64,000 bases of DNA, taken from RGIG8597 sp050872545 (GTDB taxonomy: Bacteria > Spirochaetota > GWE2-31-10). Of this stretch, positions 53,642-61,649 are shown one piece after another (positions within the stretch are counted from its first letter, which is position 1; each line of letters starts with the position of its first letter). The translations under genes and the position numbers were made by a program. The notes under the pieces are model-generated. The model was not told the origin of the DNA. It searched no databases and was given only the letters and a program-made list of their open reading frames with translations. The stretch is taken from positions 34,221-98,220 of the forward strand of contig JBNMHA010000001.1 in NCBI GenBank assembly GCA_050872545.1, written 5' to 3'.

Positions 53642-54739
53642 ATGAAGCAAATCTTAGTTTTTGTATTTTCATTGATATGCACAGTCGTTATTTCGCAGCC
53701 GTTGCCGTTTATTTTAAACGGGAAGTACGGTTACATTAATTGTGAGACTAATGACATCATAGTTTCACCACGTTTTCTGAATGCCGGAGAATTCAGCGAG
53801 GGATTTGCCGTTGTGCAGGAATTCCCGGAAAGCGGCTTCGGCGGTCAAGTGCGTTACGGTTTTATCAATGAAAAAGGAGATTTGCAAATCCCATTTCAGT
53901 TTGAAGATGCAACGCGTTTTAAACGTGGGTTTGCTCGTGTGAAGTCTGCCGGCGTCTGGGGAATGATTAATACTGATGGAAAAATTGTTGTTCCGGCATT
54001 GTACGATGATTTGTGGGCGTTTCGGGAAGAACGTGCTCTTGCATGGAAAGACGGATATTTCGGCTTTATTTCAACAACAAATGGAGTTATTGCACCTTTT
54101 ATCTATACCGGCGGCGGACATTTTCATAATGGGCGTGCACGTGTAAAGAAAAATGGTCGATGGGGATTTATCGACCTTGACGGAAATATAGTGATTGATT
54201 GCTGGTATGATAAGGTTGATGATTTTAATGATTTTCTTGCTGGCATAAAAGACAACGGGCGTTGGGGATTCATCGATACCGACGGAAAAATTATAATTGA
54301 TTGCAAATATGAGAAAATTAACGGATTCAATGAAGAATTGGCTGCAGTTCGTGAGCGGCACAGTTGGGGGTTCATCGATAAATCCGGAAATAAGGTGATC
54401 AACTGTAAATATAAGGATGTAAAAGATTTTAATGAAGGCTTGGCACCTGTAAAAATAAAAGGCTCTTGGGGATATATTGATAAAAACGATAAGCTTGTTA
54501 TCAGTAATATTTACCAGAATGCGTTTCGCTTTCAGGCAGGTTTGGCAAAAATAAAGATTGCAGGAAAATACGGATATATAAATAAGGAAGGCGTGCTTGT
54601 TATAAAACCGGAATATGATAAGACCATGCGAATGGATGACGGAAAAACATTTTTGGTTTGCAAGAATGGTTTTTTATCAAAGCGATATGATTACATTAAT
54701 TATGACGGTGAAGTTATTGCGGAGAATATATACCGCTAA
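53642..54739 (+). CDS. WG-repeat protein, exported
   Basis: A 365-residue protein with a short signal peptide (FVFSLICTVVISQ) and about 10-11 WG (KWG-type) repeats from residue 25 on; the best ones read GRWGFIDLDGNIVIDCWYD and GRWGFIDTDGKIIIDCKYE. WG repeats form beta-rich, propeller-like folds in bacterial surface and secreted proteins, with no general function. The middle repeats are very similar to each other at DNA level, suggesting recent duplication. TTTTAGGA lies upstream of the ATG. Confidence 0.9.
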   Translation: MKQILVFVFSLICTVVISQPLPFILNGKYGYINCETNDIIVSPRFLNAGEFSEGFAVVQEFPESGFGGQVRYGFINEKGDLQIPFQFEDATRFKRGFARVKSAGVWGMINTDGKIVVPALYDDLWAFREERALAWKDGYFGFISTTNGVIAPFIYTGGGHFHNGRARVKKNGRWGFIDLDGNIVIDCWYDKVDDFNDFLAGIKDNGRWGFIDTDGKIIIDCKYEKINGFNEELAAVRERHSWGFIDKSGNKVINCKYKDVKDFNEGLAPVKIKGSWGYIDKNDKLVISNIYQNAFRFQAGLAKIKIAGKYGYINKEGVLVIKPEYDKTMRMDDGKTFLVCKNGFLSKRYDYINYDGEVIAENIYR

Positions 54740-55295
54740 GAAATTTTTTGCTGCTTTTTGTGCAGCGCAAGACCTTGTGAGGTGCAAAGATGCACTGCCG
54801 AGTAAGTCGGCGATAGAGCTGAATTTTAGGGCAAAGTGCCTAAACCTTACGGTAGTTCAAGTGGCATTTTGCCTGTTTTCGCCGGCAAGGGCAATGCAAC
54901 TTTGGTTAAAGTTTTTAACATTGGTTGTTCAATCCACAATTTGCGGAACAAATCCGCAGTTAAAAATCGTTTTTAGGGCAAAACGTGGTAAAAATTAGGA
55001 GAGGAAAACCACCTCCGAGTTAGCAAAGCCCGGAGGTTTCCCTCTCCTATAATCTCTCCCTTCCTTAGGCACGCTAACTTTTTTGTTTAAGGACGCACTG
55101 CCTTGCAGCACAAAGTGCAATTGTACTTTAAAGCGTGTTGCCTTGCGATTAGATTATAATTTGTCATTGCTAAACTCGGCGTATTTACTACACAAACATT
55201 TCTTTGCACAAAAGTATCAATTAACGCTTGACTATTTACGTTTTTTTTACAAGTTTATGCAACTTATTTTTTTTAACAAAGGAGATTTGGAAAAA
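54740..55295. other. Non-coding region packed with hairpins
   Basis: These 556 bases hold no gene I believe in, but a succession of stems: GCTGC/GCAGC (54750/54762), GTGCA/TGCAC (54783/54792), GCCGA/TCGGC (54797/54807), GGCAAAGTGCC/GGCATTTTGCC (54830/54863), GCGG/CCGC (about 54953), AGGAGAGG/CCTCTCCT (54997/55041) enclosing CCTCCG/CGGAGG (55012/55031), and the near-palindrome AAAGTGCAATTGTACTTT (55112-55129). Motif TTTTAGGGCAAA occurs at 54824 and again at 54971. It may be a structured RNA or a cluster of palindromic repeats. The last 40 bases carry the ribosome site of the next gene. Confidence 0.5.
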
Positions 55296-55646
55296 ATGAA
55301 AATGGCAAAAAAATTTTTGGGTTTGATGATTATCGCTGTTGCTGCAATGTTTGCAGTTGCATGTGATGCCAGTACATGTGCTGCACCAGTTGACTGTGGG
55401 CTTGTCGGAGAATGGAAAGTTGTAGATGGTGATTCAACAATCAAATTTGAAGCTGACGGAAAATTCACATCTTCAGTTGAATTGGTATTTGGACTTAAGA
55501 AAGATACAACTTACTATGCAAAGCAAGTTGATGCAGGATATGTAATTTTGTGTGATGAAAAGGGAAATATAATAAACAGTGTACGCTATTTCTTTTTCGA
55601 TAGTAAATTAAACTTCGGTGGTGTAGCTTACGAAAGAAAAAACTAA
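55296..55646 (+). CDS. Small lipoprotein of unknown function, family member 2
   Basis: A 116-residue predicted lipoprotein; signal peptide KFLGLMIIAVAAMFAVAC with the lipidated cysteine at 21. The mature part DASTCAAPVDCGLVGEWKV parallels the 33275 protein (VECGLIGKWEY) and continues with beta strands. The start is ATG 55296 with AAAGGAG 11 bases upstream; ATG 55302 is possible. In-frame sequence further upstream belongs to the hairpin region and is not a good coding extension. Confidence 0.8.
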   Translation: MKMAKKFLGLMIIAVAAMFAVACDASTCAAPVDCGLVGEWKVVDGDSTIKFEADGKFTSSVELVFGLKKDTTYYAKQVDAGYVILCDEKGNIINSVRYFFFDSKLNFGGVAYERKN

Positions 55647-55661
55647 TTTTTTAGTTTCTTT

Positions 55662-55697
55662 AAAAATGGCTGTCCATAATTCGGACAGCCATTTTTA
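55662..55697. terminator. Strong terminator after the small lipoprotein
   Basis: AAAAATGGCTGTCC (55662-55675) and GGACAGCCATTTTT (55683-55696) are perfectly complementary over 14 bases. The A/T flanks allow use from the converging deacetylase gene as well. Confidence 0.9.
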
Positions 55698-55714
55698 TTA
55701 ACAGGAAGTATTTC

Positions 55715-56593
55715 CTAAATTTCTTTTAAAGTATTATATTCAGTTTTTCTGTTTTCTGACAGATGAAATTCGTTGAATCCTTCTTTTTTGAATTCGCTGG
55801 TGAGTTCTGATCTTAGCATTGTTCCGGGATGAAAAAGAAGCTCAATGTTCCGCTCTTGTGTTTCTGCTTTCTTTATGAATTTTGGCAGAACTTTTTTTAG
55901 TCTTGAATCCATTTTTCCGCTGAAATATACGCCGCAAAGATAATTTACAGGCAGTTTTTTTGAAACAAGATACTTTTTTACTTTTTGGGAATAAAAATTC
56001 AAAATCAGACATTTGACTGTATTCATTGAAAAAATATCTTTTCCGCCATACAGCAATATTGGGTCTTGTGTATTTCTGATGTATCCAATTTTGCAGCCAT
56101 CGTTTTCCAGTTCCAGAACAGCTTCTTTCAATGCGTCAAAAACAACCGGAATCATGTGCGGATGCTGGTGGCTGTCAATTCTGATTGCATTTTTGTCTAT
56201 TACATTTGCGGCGATACATTTTTTTATCTGTGCCAGAATTTCTGTTTTTAACTGAATCTTTATTTTTTCCCTAAAAGACGGAATGTAATTCCATATAAAA
56301 AGTTTTCCCCAGTAAGCTGTAAAAAATCCTTCTGAGTCAACTAAGTCCGGAAGCAAAGATTTTTCGGCACAGCATTTTCCTTCCATAAAGTTCAGATGAA
56401 CTGAAACAAGAATTTTTTTATCTGATTTTTCCTGAATAGAAAGAAAATTAGCTACCGCAGTTTCAAAACATTCAAGATTCGGAATAATGCTTATGCTGTC
56501 AAGTTTTTCTTCTCTGCACAATTGCAGAATATCTTTATCGGAATTTTCGCTAAGCGCAAAATCATCAGCATGAATATCAACAATGCTATTCAA
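55715..56593 (-). CDS. ChbG/YdjC-family deacetylase
   Basis: A 292-residue YdjC/ChbG-HpnK enzyme: the metal site ADDFALS (D10, D11), H61 in VSVHLNFMEG, the IDSHQHPHMIP motif and the final ELLFHPG. The family removes acetyl groups from N-acetyl sugars, for example chitooligosaccharides or lipid-linked HexNAc. Start is TTG 56593 with AGGAGA 8 bases upstream, overlapping the preceding glycosyltransferase stop by 8 bases. With GtrB- and GtrA-like genes upstream it forms a small glycan-decoration unit. Confidence 0.9.
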   Translation of the reverse strand: MNSIVDIHADDFALSENSDKDILQLCREEKLDSISIIPNLECFETAVANFLSIQEKSDKKILVSVHLNFMEGKCCAEKSLLPDLVDSEGFFTAYWGKLFIWNYIPSFREKIKIQLKTEILAQIKKCIAANVIDKNAIRIDSHQHPHMIPVVFDALKEAVLELENDGCKIGYIRNTQDPILLYGGKDIFSMNTVKCLILNFYSQKVKKYLVSKKLPVNYLCGVYFSGKMDSRLKKVLPKFIKKAETQERNIELLFHPGTMLRSELTSEFKKEGFNEFHLSENRKTEYNTLKEI

Positions 56594-57518
56594 TTTTTTC
56601 TCCTATGATATATTGAGGGCGACCTTTTACTTCATCATAAATCTGGGCAATGTAGACTCCGATTATTCCAAGACAAACCATTACACCACCAAATCCGATG
56701 AGCGTAATGCAAACGAGGGTGGGGAAGCCGCTTGCAGCTTTTCCTGTAAAGAATGAAATCAATGCGTCAACTGCAACTCCGATTCCTATAATTGTAAAAA
56801 CGCAACCTACTGCTGTTACAATATGAAGTGGAGCGTAACTAAAACAGATTACATTGTTTATCGCATATTTAATAAGCGATTTTGTCGACCATTTTGAAGT
56901 TCCGTTGGCTCGTTCTGCAACTTCATAGTAGACAGTAGTTTTTTTGAATCCTACCCAGAATGAAAGCGCACGGAAGAATGTGTTGCGTTCTTTTAGCTTG
57001 GCAAGTTCTGCAACAACTTTTTTATCCAGAAGTTTATAATCGCTGGAATTTTTCATATCCATGCCGACAGCTTTGCTTATCATTCCGTAGAAAACTTTTG
57101 TGAATAGCTTATGGAAAAGACCTTCCTTTCCGCGGTTGGATTTTACGCCCTCAACAACTTCATATCCTTCTTTCCATTTTTTATACATTTCAACAAGCAC
57201 AAACGGAGGATGCTGCAAATCTGCGTCAAGAAGAACTGTGCAATCGCCAGTAACGTTTCTTATTCCGGCAAAGAGAGCGGCTTCCTTTCCGAAATTTCTT
57301 GAAAAAGAAACACATTTTACACGGTTGTCTTTTTCATGCAAAGAACGAATTTCCTGCAAAGTGTTATCTTTTGAGCCGTCATTTACAAAAAGAAGCTCAA
57401 AGTCAGCATCATTTATACCCCCCCCTTTTTTTGTATATATTTCCATTATGGCATTGTAAAAAGGCTTTATGTTTGCTTCTTCGTTGTAGCAAGGAACTAT
57501 AAGCGATATTTTATTCAT
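56586..57518 (-). CDS. GtrB/DPM1-type glycosyltransferase family 2 containing a G8 tract
   Basis: A 310-residue GT2 enzyme. Start NKISLIVPCYNEEANIKPF; DxD motif TVLLDADLQHPP; then SSDYKLLDKKVVAEL. Two C-terminal transmembrane helices (about 228-250 and 265-285) make it like GtrB, which loads a sugar onto polyprenyl phosphate. CGGAGGA lies 8 bases before the ATG. Near residues 31-36 the coding strand has A7 followed by G8 (codons for KKGGG); loss or gain of one base would frameshift the gene early. In this window it is in frame. Confidence 0.92.
   Translation of the reverse strand: MNKISLIVPCYNEEANIKPFYNAIMEIYTKKGGGINDADFELLFVNDGSKDNTLQEIRSLHEKDNRVKCVSFSRNFGKEAALFAGIRNVTGDCTVLLDADLQHPPFVLVEMYKKWKEGYEVVEGVKSNRGKEGLFHKLFTKVFYGMISKAVGMDMKNSSDYKLLDKKVVAELAKLKERNTFFRALSFWVGFKKTTVYYEVAERANGTSKWSTKSLIKYAINNVICFSYAPLHIVTAVGCVFTIIGIGVAVDALISFFTGKAASGFPTLVCITLIGFGGVMVCLGIIGVYIAQIYDEVKGRPQYIIGEKIE
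57418..57432 (-). repeat. A7G8 homopolymer run inside the glycosyltransferase gene
   Basis: C8 (57418-57425) plus T7 (57426-57432) on the plus strand, that is A7G8 in the coding strand. It is the only long G/C run inside a gene in the window. Confidence 0.9.
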
Positions 57519-57522
57519 TTGT

Positions 57523-57963
57523 TTATTCCTCCGTTTTATCTATAGAAACATCTTTTTTTTCTTTAAAAATCACAAGAAAACTGAACAGAAAGTTAAATGC
57601 ACTGACTAAAATTTCATCAGTAATTTTTGAAAAGACTTCATTCCAGCCCAAGACATCAACAAAAAGCGACATTATAAGAACATCTGCAATTCCTGAAAAA
57701 AGCCTTGAACTGTAAAAATAAGCAATTTCTCTGGCAAAAGCCTTTGCGGTAGTGCCGGTTCCCTTAAAAACGTATTTTTTGTTAGTAATGAATGCAAAAA
57801 GCACGCATAAGAACCAGGCAAGTACGGTTGAGATTTGAACTGAAAGCTTTATGTATCTGAACAAATAATAAAGAATCACATTCAGTGCAGTTGTAAGAAT
57901 GCCCCAAAATGTGAATGAGATTATTTTTTTTATAAGCGGAATGTGTTTTGATAATAATTTCAT
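57523..57963 (-). CDS. GtrA-family membrane protein
   Basis: A 146-residue protein with four transmembrane segments and the family features FTFWGILTTALNVILYYLF and FAFITNKKYVFKGTG. GtrA-type proteins are thought to flip polyprenyl-phosphate sugars made by GtrB-like enzymes. It lies directly upstream of the GtrB-like gene (4-base gap). I see no Shine-Dalgarno at its ATG, so its start is less sure. Confidence 0.88.
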   Translation of the reverse strand: MKLLSKHIPLIKKIISFTFWGILTTALNVILYYLFRYIKLSVQISTVLAWFLCVLFAFITNKKYVFKGTGTTAKAFAREIAYFYSSRLFSGIADVLIMSLFVDVLGWNEVFSKITDEILVSAFNFLFSFLVIFKEKKDVSIDKTEE

Positions 57964-58012
57964 AATCTAATTTTTTTATATATTTATACTGTTTTAATCA
58001 TAATAACATTCT

Positions 58013-58990
58013 TTATGATAAATGAATAAGTTTTCCCCATTTCTCATCTATATCTTTGTCATTAAAAATAAAGATTCCAGAATCTGGTGTGAAAGTAAGT
58101 TCCCCAAAATATATTTCATTGTTGATAAGATAAAAATCAACGCGTACGTATTTGAACCCTTTTGCAAGGTCTTTTGCAATTTTTTTCATTTCTTCAAACT
58201 TTTCGGGTATTTCAAAGTCATTTTTGTAAATTTTATGATTATTATATGAGATATTTGTTTTTTCCCAATTCATTGTATAAAAAGCATGTTGATATTCATG
58301 GCTATTTGGAGTTCTATCACCAATGAGTTGACAATATTTGGGTTCGCCTGAAAAACAATGAAATTTATAGTCGTGCAGGTTTCCATCCATTTCTTGTATA
58401 AATTCTTCTGCAATTATTCTATGCTTTATTGCAGTATATTGGTTTTCATACATTCCATTCATAGTTGCATAGTCAAGTTTTAACCACGCATTAAGTTTTT
58501 TTGTAATTTTTTTTATATTTATCTTTTCCTTATCTTTTATAATAAGATTCATTGCCGAACCATGTGTACATTTTAACACAAATTTCTGCGGAAGTAATTT
58601 AAAATCAATATCATTAGCATCTTCCCAGACTCCTAATATGGGAACCGTTTTTATTCTGCCTTTAAAATTTTTCTCTATATATTTAGAGGCTTCATATTTA
58701 TCAGAAAGTAGACTTTTTATTGTTGTTGAGTCATAAATTTTCATCCATTGGATTTTTTCAGAAAAAAGTTTTGGATTTTCAATATCAAGAATTTTACCAG
58801 TTGCTTTTCTATAAAATTGACAAAGTTCATTTATTTGCTCATTTTTTTTTAGGGTCGAATAATAAACTTGCCGTTTTTGATAACTTTTTAGAGAAAAATC
58901 TTTTAGAATATGCAATTTAACTAAAATAAAATTTATCGTGTAAACAACTCCAAATCTTTTGATATTTTTAATTAATAATTTAAAAATCAT
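58013..58990 (-). CDS. TupA-like ATP-grasp protein (glycan/teichuronopeptide-type synthesis)
   Basis: A 325-residue protein of the TupA-like ATP-grasp family: NPKLFSEKIQWMKIYDST, LLSDKYEASKYIEK, KFVLKCTHGSAMNLII, AEEFIQEMDGNLHDYKFHCF and the late VRVDFYLINNEIYFGELTFT metal-binding block. Such proteins join amino acids or similar groups to surface polymers and occur widely in capsule/exopolysaccharide loci. AAGAGG lies 6 bases before the ATG. It is more AT-rich than the core genes. Confidence 0.87.
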   Translation of the reverse strand: MIFKLLIKNIKRFGVVYTINFILVKLHILKDFSLKSYQKRQVYYSTLKKNEQINELCQFYRKATGKILDIENPKLFSEKIQWMKIYDSTTIKSLLSDKYEASKYIEKNFKGRIKTVPILGVWEDANDIDFKLLPQKFVLKCTHGSAMNLIIKDKEKINIKKITKKLNAWLKLDYATMNGMYENQYTAIKHRIIAEEFIQEMDGNLHDYKFHCFSGEPKYCQLIGDRTPNSHEYQHAFYTMNWEKTNISYNNHKIYKNDFEIPEKFEEMKKIAKDLAKGFKYVRVDFYLINNEIYFGELTFTPDSGIFIFNDKDIDEKWGKLIHLS

Positions 58991-59003
58991 ATAGACCTCT
59001 TTT

Positions 59004-60158
59004 CTATTTTAACATATTTTTTTTTACATTATTTAAGTATAAATATCGTTCTACAATATATCTATGAGTTTCAATTTGTATATTATGCAATAATAATGTT
59101 TCATTCAAATCTTTATTAAAATGCTTTTTGAAAATTAACTTTTTTGCGAAATATTTTAACAAATTTTTTAATAATCCATGTCTACAGTCTATAAAATTAG
59201 GGACAGCTTCATATAGTGGTTTGTAAGTTTTAAACCAAACATCTTTAATTATATTTGTTATTTCTGTATTATAAAGAGTTTCATTGTAAAATATTGAAGA
59301 CCTTCTTTTAAAATATTCTTTGAAAAGAGCAGAAGACGAAAGAATAACTTCTTTATTTTTATATTCAATAAAATATTCCTGTGATAAGTTTGTCGAAGTA
59401 TCATAACTTACCACAAGACCAGCATTCCATTCCAATGAGTCAACTTTATCCTTATTATAAAAACAAAAATTTCCAAGTGAAAAATAAATCGAATGATTTT
59501 TATGTATTTCTTTTCCTTGAATGATATGTGGATGCCCACCAATAACAATATCAGCTCCAGCATTGATGAATTCTTTATATCTGTCTCGCCATTCTGGCAA
59601 TGGTAATTCACTATTTTCTAACCCTGCATGAGGTAAAACAATGACTTTATAACCTTTATCATGAAAATTACGAATGGTTTCATCAATTTTTTTATTATTT
59701 ATCCAAGCATAACCTGCTCTTAAAGGAATATTTTTATCTTTGTAGACACCAAATTCTGCATGACAACAGTTTATAAGTGCAATTTTTTCAGTGGATGTTT
59801 CAATTAAAAGAGGGGCATAGCAATCTTCGAAAGAAAAACCCGCTCCCAAGAAATCAATTTTTGATTCTTTTAACGAAAGAATAGTTTCCTTAAAAGAATC
59901 GTATCCAAAATCTAGAATATGATTATTTGCAAGGGTAAAGATATTAACCCCTTTGTTTTTTAATGATAATATCGAATCTTTACAATTTGCAATATGCGGA
60001 CCAACTTTTGATATTGGGGTATCATAAGCTGTTGTTAATGTTCCTTCAAAGTTTACAAGTATTTTATCATGTGAAGAAATTAGTTCTTGTAGTTCAACAG
60101 ACAATGAAAAGTCTTTTATGTTTTTTATAACAAAATCACCGAAAAATAAAAATTTCAT
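59004..60158 (-). CDS. CapA-family protein (poly-gamma-glutamate synthesis-like)
   Basis: A 384-residue PGA_cap/CapA protein with FFGDFVIKN, FTLANNHILDFGYDSF, VLPHAGLENSELP and VIGGHPHIIQGKEIHK, the calcineurin-like metal ligands. It has no signal peptide or lipobox, unlike the homologue at 32011-33147, and the two differ strongly. AAAGGA precedes the ATG. It overlaps the flippase stop by 4 bases, so it is translationally coupled. Its role in this glycan locus is uncertain: modification, export or hydrolysis are all possible. Confidence 0.88.
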   Translation of the reverse strand: MKFLFFGDFVIKNIKDFSLSVELQELISSHDKILVNFEGTLTTAYDTPISKVGPHIANCKDSILSLKNKGVNIFTLANNHILDFGYDSFKETILSLKESKIDFLGAGFSFEDCYAPLLIETSTEKIALINCCHAEFGVYKDKNIPLRAGYAWINNKKIDETIRNFHDKGYKVIVLPHAGLENSELPLPEWRDRYKEFINAGADIVIGGHPHIIQGKEIHKNHSIYFSLGNFCFYNKDKVDSLEWNAGLVVSYDTSTNLSQEYFIEYKNKEVILSSSALFKEYFKRRSSIFYNETLYNTEITNIIKDVWFKTYKPLYEAVPNFIDCRHGLLKNLLKYFAKKLIFKKHFNKDLNETLLLHNIQIETHRYIVERYLYLNNVKKNMLK

Positions 60159-61606
60159 AAAGATGTATCCTTTTTATTTTTTATAATAGAAATAATATAT
60201 ACAAATCCTTTAATTTTAAAAATAAAAGAAAAAAGAATATAAAAAGCAATTCCGAATATAATTTGGATTGAAAGCAAAACTATCGTGTTTAAATGCAAAA
60301 AAGAAAATGTAAATATTAATACAGACATTGCAATAGATAGTAAAAAAGAGCCAAGAATATCAAAAAGTTGTTCTCTAAATAGGTAGTTTAAGTATTTTTT
60401 TGCAGGAATCATATTTAATATAGAGGAAATAAGACCTGTTAGTACTTCTCCGACTATCAGGTAATAAATTCCAAATGGAATTGTTAATGTAATTGTTATT
60501 ATAATTACTATTTTTTTTATGATTTCATATTTTAGATATATACCACTTTTTCCTAATGAATTTATAGCTGTCATATTTGCTACGTTATAATTATAAAAAA
60601 CAAAATATAAACAACAAAGTCTAAGATATATAATGGATGGAATCCATTTTTCTGTTAGAAGTATTTTAATCAGTGGCTCAGAAACAGCGGCCAGTCCAAA
60701 GAGGAGTGGAAATAATATATAGGCATTAATTTGATTTGTTCTACGAAGCATACTTTTTAACTCTTCAATATTGTCATTTTTCAATGAAAACGTTGGAAAA
60801 ATAACATTTCTTAGCGCCAAAACAAAATTATTTGCAACTAATCCGGGGAGTTGTTGACCTCGGTTATAAAAACTTAATTGTGTAATATTTGCTGTTTTTC
60901 CAATTATAAGTGAATAAATGTTTTTAAAAATATTTTCAAGGATTCCTGTTGCTGTAAACTTCCATCCAAAGGACATAAGTTTTTTTAGTCTTTTATAAGA
61001 AAATTTTAGAGTTGGCTTCCATTTTATACATATTAAAAGTATTAATGCGTTTAATATTCCGTAAATTAATTGTTGGAATACCAAAGAATAAACTCCAAAG
61101 CCCTTTTTTGCAAGTAAAATAGCAATTGTTCCAGAGACAATAAGACATATAAAACTTCTTATTACATATATTTTAAACATTAAATGTTTTGCAATATATG
61201 CATATTGACAACTTAATAGGGGAGTATAAATTAGGGATAAAGAAAAAATTCTAAGAACCTTAGTTAATTCACTTTGATTATAAAATGAGGCTATTATTGG
61301 TGATAAAAAAAATATTATAATGTATAATAAAAAAGCAATTATGCAAGTTGCAAAAAATACTGAAGAAAAATCTAGTTCGTCCGAATCTTTTTTCTGAATA
61401 AGTGCTGTATTAAATCCATCTACAACGAAGACATTTGCAATTTGAATAAAAATTTGTATAAGCGCAACAATTCCATAATCTTCTGGCAATAAAATTCTTG
61501 CTAAAATAATAGAAATTATAAACTGTAGACCTTGGGAACCGAATTTTTCTAAGAGACTCCAGATAAAAGATTTTGCAATTTTTTGTTTTGTTATCATTTG
61601 TACCAT
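60155..61606 (-). CDS. Lipopolysaccharide/polysaccharide flippase (Wzx-like)
   Basis: A 483-residue membrane protein with about 12-14 transmembrane segments. It opens IAKSFIWSLLEKFGSQGLQF and has LARILLPEDYGIVALIQIF, features of the polysaccharide_synt (RfbX/TuaB-like) family that exports lipid-linked repeat units. The DNA is markedly AT-rich (many Ile/Leu/Phe/Asn/Lys codons ending in A/T), more so than the flippase at 8580, which suggests recent gain. GGATTTG upstream of the ATG is a poor ribosome site. Confidence 0.9.
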   Translation of the reverse strand: MVQMITKQKIAKSFIWSLLEKFGSQGLQFIISIILARILLPEDYGIVALIQIFIQIANVFVVDGFNTALIQKKDSDELDFSSVFFATCIIAFLLYIIIFFLSPIIASFYNQSELTKVLRIFSLSLIYTPLLSCQYAYIAKHLMFKIYVIRSFICLIVSGTIAILLAKKGFGVYSLVFQQLIYGILNALILLICIKWKPTLKFSYKRLKKLMSFGWKFTATGILENIFKNIYSLIIGKTANITQLSFYNRGQQLPGLVANNFVLALRNVIFPTFSLKNDNIEELKSMLRRTNQINAYILFPLLFGLAAVSEPLIKILLTEKWIPSIIYLRLCCLYFVFYNYNVANMTAINSLGKSGIYLKYEIIKKIVIIITITLTIPFGIYYLIVGEVLTGLISSILNMIPAKKYLNYLFREQLFDILGSFLLSIAMSVLIFTFSFLHLNTIVLLSIQIIFGIAFYILFSFIFKIKGFVYIISIIKNKKDTSL

Positions 61607-61649
61607 AATGTTTCAAATCCATTTGAAGTATTCTTAGGTCATAAGCTTG

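Noticed and set aside
54615..54998. Open frame of 127 codons at the end of the WG-repeat gene
   Set aside because: It overlaps the real gene in another frame and then runs through the hairpin region; no ribosome site and no domain.
55083..55295. In-frame upstream extension of the 55296 lipoprotein
   Set aside because: It would place 71 residues before a perfect lipoprotein signal peptide, and a Shine-Dalgarno exists at the later start.
54740..55295. Integron attC site in the hairpin region
   Set aside because: GTTAGC/GCTAAC pairs are present, but the RYYYAAC/GTTRRRY core and the L boxes of attC do not line up, and no integrase is nearby.
32011..60158. Recent duplication of the two CapA-family genes
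   Set aside because: They share only the fold motifs; one is a lipoprotein and the other has no signal, and overall residues differ widely, so they were probably acquired separately.
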